NCBI GenBank assembly: GCA_003486645.1
Contig: DNGI01000370.1
Coordinates: 9,874-16,354, forward strand
Reading direction: 5' to 3'
DNA length: 6,481 nt
Source: Cyanobacteria bacterium UBA11370
GTDB taxonomy: Bacteria; Cyanobacteriota; Cyanobacteriia; Cyanobacteriales; Coleofasciculaceae
Positions 4,343-6,481 of the stretch are shown here, one piece after another. The translations under genes and the position numbers were made by a program. The notes below the pieces were generated by a model. It saw nothing but the letters and a program-made list of their open reading frames with translations. It ran no database searches and was not told the DNA's origin. Numbering within the stretch: position 1 is the stretch's first letter; each line of letters opens with the position of its first letter.

Positions 4343-6256
4343 TCACAAAAGCTTGGCAATTTCCTTGAGAAAGACACGAGAAAATGGTTCATCTGAACCA
4401 AGTTTATACTGTTCTATTAAACCTTCGTATCGAATTGAAATCGTATCTCTCTCCCGAATCACTACAATAGACTCATCAAAGATATCTCGCATGAGCATCC
4501 TTTCAGTTTCCGTAGGATTATCTAAGACAACTAAACTACTACCATAGTAAAACATCCCATCTCTTTCTAGAATGTCTTCCTGATACTCAGCAATTAACAA
4601 ATCAAGCTTGGGATGACGCATCAAATTCTGGATATTTGTGTTGTAGTCTCTGCTTAAATTTTTTTCAGATCGATTAACAAAGACCCCATCACCACAAACT
4701 GCGCCGATTGTCCAATCCGGGTGTTGCAAAAGAATATAATCAATTGTTTCTTGAATCTCTTCTAGTGAAATGCGATTGAAGGTAACAATTGGTATTCTCG
4801 CCGCCGTACCTGATTCAAAGAACGTATCAAGAATATGGGAGGGAACATCGACACTTTCACCAATAGCAGGTCTAAGGTGCATGGAAATACCAGGAGCAGC
4901 ATTAATTTCCAAAATACCAAAATTGCCCTCTTTCCAAGAGATCGCTAAATTTTGGGCAATGACATCAATGCCAAGACAAGTCAAGCGAAAATGCTGGGCA
5001 ATATCTTGTGCCAAAATAATAGTATCAGGATGAACAGTCCGAGTGGCATCAATACTACAACCGCCGGATGAAAGATTAGCAACTTTACGAAGGTAGACTG
5101 TGCGACCCATTTGAATGACGCTATTTAATCCCAATCCTTGTTCATCTAAATACCGTTCCATCGCCTCATCGGACTGAATTTTACTCAGTGGAGAAGTTGG
5201 AGTATCTTTCCGTGCTACGGTCTGATTTTCCCGTTCAATTAACTCAGCAATAGTTGAGCGTCCATCCCCTATAACTGAGGCTGGACGGCGTTCTGTGGCG
5301 GCTACAAATCGACCCTTAACACAAAGCAAACGGAAATCAACCCCAGCAATACTCGTCTCAACAATGACTTCTTTAGCTTGATTTTCACCAATCGCAGCGA
5401 TCGCCCGTTCAAACGCAAATTCTAATTCTTTTTCATCTTGTACATCTGCCGTTACCCCAATCCCTTTATGACCACTAACAGGTTTAACCGCAACCGGATA
5501 ACCAATCCTTTTAGCAACAACTAAAGCCTCCTCTAATGAAGCAACAATATCCCCTTTCGGGACAGGAAAACCCAACGTACTCAAAAAAGCCTTACAATCA
5601 TCCTTCCGAGTCGTAAAATCCGAATCCAAATGGCTATCACTATCAAAGGTTGTTGCTATCCCACGCACCTGTTTCTTACCATAACCGTATTGCATCAATC
5701 CTTCATCCCACAGATAAAACGTAGGAATTCCTTTTTCATACGCTGTTCGTAACAAAGCATATACCGTTGGTCCACCATAAACCGATTTTCGGAATAGATT
5801 CTGAAGCGCATGAATCTGCTCGTCCAATAGAAAATACTGCCCTTGAGTAATCGATTCAAACCAGTCCCAAACCGCATAAACTACAGCCCTAGCCGTGCGT
5901 GCGTGAACGGCTTGAATCGCAATCCTGACATAAGCGATATCCGCTTTCAAACTCCACCGATTGAGGTGCAAATCCATATCCAATTTGCCCACTTCTGACA
6001 CAGTTTTAGCAAATAGATGGGCATAAGATTGGTAAGTTTCATCTCCTAAGTGGGGATAACGCTGACTAAGACTTGAGAGATAATCATCAATTGAGCGAGG
6101 TTGCAAATACCCAGTCAGCGCAAAATCAAATACTAACGCCGCCGTGTCTAAATAGGGATTTGGCCCTATATAATACTTGAGATTGAAAATATCAAATGAA
6201 TCCGTCTTTCTCGCATTAACGCGAACTGGCTCCAATTGCTCTTCTGCTAGAACCAT
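4343..6256 (-). CDS. cphA2: Cyanophycin synthetase 2 (short, single ATP site)
   Basis: A 637-residue cytoplasmic enzyme of the cyanophycin synthetase family. Residues about 24-160 match the N-terminal domain (IGPNPYLDTAALVFDF). Residues 215-480 are an ATP-grasp domain: TTRKDDCKAFLSTLGFPVP, the ATP lysine in VAVKPVSG (K258), a glycine-rich loop (GHKGIGV 262-268), ERRPASVIGDG (322-332), ANLSSGG (393-399), and metal ligands in LEINAAPG (E450, N452). The C-terminal part, 487-637, aligns in pattern with the Mur-ligase-like domain of CphA1. However, RIPIV is followed by TFNRISLEE where CphA1 has the P-loop TGTNGKTT, and the domain is far shorter (CphA1 is about 870-900 residues). That is the CphA2 pattern: known CphA2 enzymes join beta-Asp-Arg dipeptides into cyanophycin using one ATP site. 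The function is inferred from this family. There is no cphA1 or cphB alongside and no GTAN8TAC NtcA box upstream. Confidence 0.85.
   Translation of the reverse strand: MVLAEEQLEPVRVNARKTDSFDIFNLKYYIGPNPYLDTAALVFDFALTGYLQPRSIDDYLSSLSQRYPHLGDETYQSYAHLFAKTVSEVGKLDMDLHLNRWSLKADIAYVRIAIQAVHARTARAVVYAVWDWFESITQGQYFLLDEQIHALQNLFRKSVYGGPTVYALLRTAYEKGIPTFYLWDEGLMQYGYGKKQVRGIATTFDSDSHLDSDFTTRKDDCKAFLSTLGFPVPKGDIVASLEEALVVAKRIGYPVAVKPVSGHKGIGVTADVQDEKELEFAFERAIAAIGENQAKEVIVETSIAGVDFRLLCVKGRFVAATERRPASVIGDGRSTIAELIERENQTVARKDTPTSPLSKIQSDEAMERYLDEQGLGLNSVIQMGRTVYLRKVANLSSGGCSIDATRTVHPDTIILAQDIAQHFRLTCLGIDVIAQNLAISWKEGNFGILEINAAPGISMHLRPAIGESVDVPSHILDTFFESGTAARIPIVTFNRISLEEIQETIDYILLQHPDWTIGAVCGDGVFVNRSEKNLSRDYNTNIQNLMRHPKLDLLIAEYQEDILERDGMFYYGSSLVVLDNPTETERMLMRDIFDESIVVIRERDTISIRYEGLIEQYKLGSDEPFSRVFLKEIAKLL
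5397..5404. repeat. HIP1 octamer
   Basis: A third GCGATCGC, inside cphA2 in the ATP-grasp coding region. Confidence 0.85.
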
Positions 6257-6260
6257 TAAG

Positions 6261-6272
6261 CTCCTACTCCCT
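6261..6272 (-). promoter_or_regulatory. Double Shine-Dalgarno-like site of cphA2
   Basis: On the minus strand AGGGAG (6272-6267) and AGGAG (6265-6261) precede the ATG at 6256. The nearer is only 4 bases from the ATG, slightly short, and the farther about 10. One of them should serve. No other in-frame ATG is close: the next Met is residue 94, inside the N-terminal domain. Confidence 0.65.
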
Positions 6273-6395
6273 AAAACCTATACAACAGCGGAAATTTACA
6301 AAAAACTCATGCCTCATTCAATACTGAATCTTAGTTGAACCTAAACCTATTACCGCCCCATTGTCATCTACCAAAGGGCATTGTTGAGTTGAGTT

Positions 6396-6420
6396 ATAAG
6401 CTTTTGCAGCTTTTGCTTAT
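6396..6420. repeat. Hairpin with tandem 9-mers upstream of cphA2
   Basis: ATAAGC (6396-6401) pairs with GCTTAT (6415-6420) around a 13-base loop. The same stretch contains GCTTTTGCA and GCTTTTGCT in tandem (6400-6417), so it is near-palindromic and repetitive at once. It lies about 140 bases upstream of the cphA2 start. It could be an operator or the end of an upstream transcript; its role is unknown. Confidence 0.45.
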
Positions 6421-6457
6421 CTAAATTTCATCCATTCATTTAGGCAACAAACCGTCT

Positions 6458-6481
6458 CCCCTTCTCCCCCTCTCCCCCTCT
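6458..6481. repeat. C-rich octamer repeat, cut by window end
   Basis: CCCCTTCT, CCCCCTCT, CCCCCTCT: three 8-base units running to the last base. The array probably continues outside the window. Pyrimidine-only tracts of this type are common between cyanobacterial genes. Confidence 0.7.

Noticed and set aside
4343..4830. Frameshift or truncation of a full CphA1
   Set aside because: The frame stays open to a natural stop with continuous Mur-domain remnants, and no P-loop or missing Mur segment is visible downstream in 4041-4342. A genuine short CphA2 fits better than a broken CphA1.
5695..5877. 60-residue minus-strand ORF inside cphA2
   Set aside because: It is an out-of-frame shadow of cphA2, whose own frame is uninterrupted with intact domain motifs.
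6257..6481. NtcA box for cphA2
   Set aside because: I looked for GTAN8TAC on both strands. The GTA triplets present are not followed by TAC at the right distance.

Overview
The window reads as chromosomal DNA from a cyanobacterium, probably a filamentous or nitrogen-fixing one. Three things point that way: three copies of the cyanobacterial HIP1 octamer GCGATCGC (516-523, 852-859, 5397-5404) where about 0.1 is expected by chance; a cyanophycin-synthetase-family gene of the short CphA2 type; and CAACCAA/TTAGTTG heptamer repeats of the kind common between cyanobacterial genes. The DNA is AT-leaning and the intergenic regions are rich in small repeats.

Layout: 1-242 is non-coding apart from a possible gene tail, and ends in twelve heptamers that run into the start codon of ruvA (243-875, +; Holliday-junction branch migration). 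After a 218-base gap comes a small KGG-repeat stress protein gene (1094-1396, +) containing a nearly perfect 75-bp internal duplication. The next 294 bases hold an inverted heptamer cluster and a long composite hairpin. A GH13 alpha-glucan enzyme gene follows (1691-3343, +). It converges, with only 7 bases between stop codons, on a polytopic membrane protein gene (3351-4040, -). The intrinsic terminator that fits the GH13 gene lies inside the 3' coding end of that membrane gene. The 302-base gap 4041-4342 contains an 89-bp MITE-like element with inverted ends. The last gene (4343-6256, -) is a cyanophycin synthetase homologue whose Mur-ligase-like part is shortened and lacks the P-loop, so I call it cphA2. 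Its upstream region (6257-6481) has a small hairpin and a C-rich octamer repeat cut by the window end.

The genes do not form one pathway. Two concern storage polymers (alpha-glucan metabolism; cyanophycin nitrogen reserve), one is DNA repair, one is a small hydrophilic stress protein and one is an unassigned membrane protein. Each appears to be transcribed separately. I found no convincing new multi-gene system. The most unusual features are the CphA2 domain reduction, the terminator overlapping coding sequence, the heptamer-only leader of ruvA, and the repeat-derived structures between genes.
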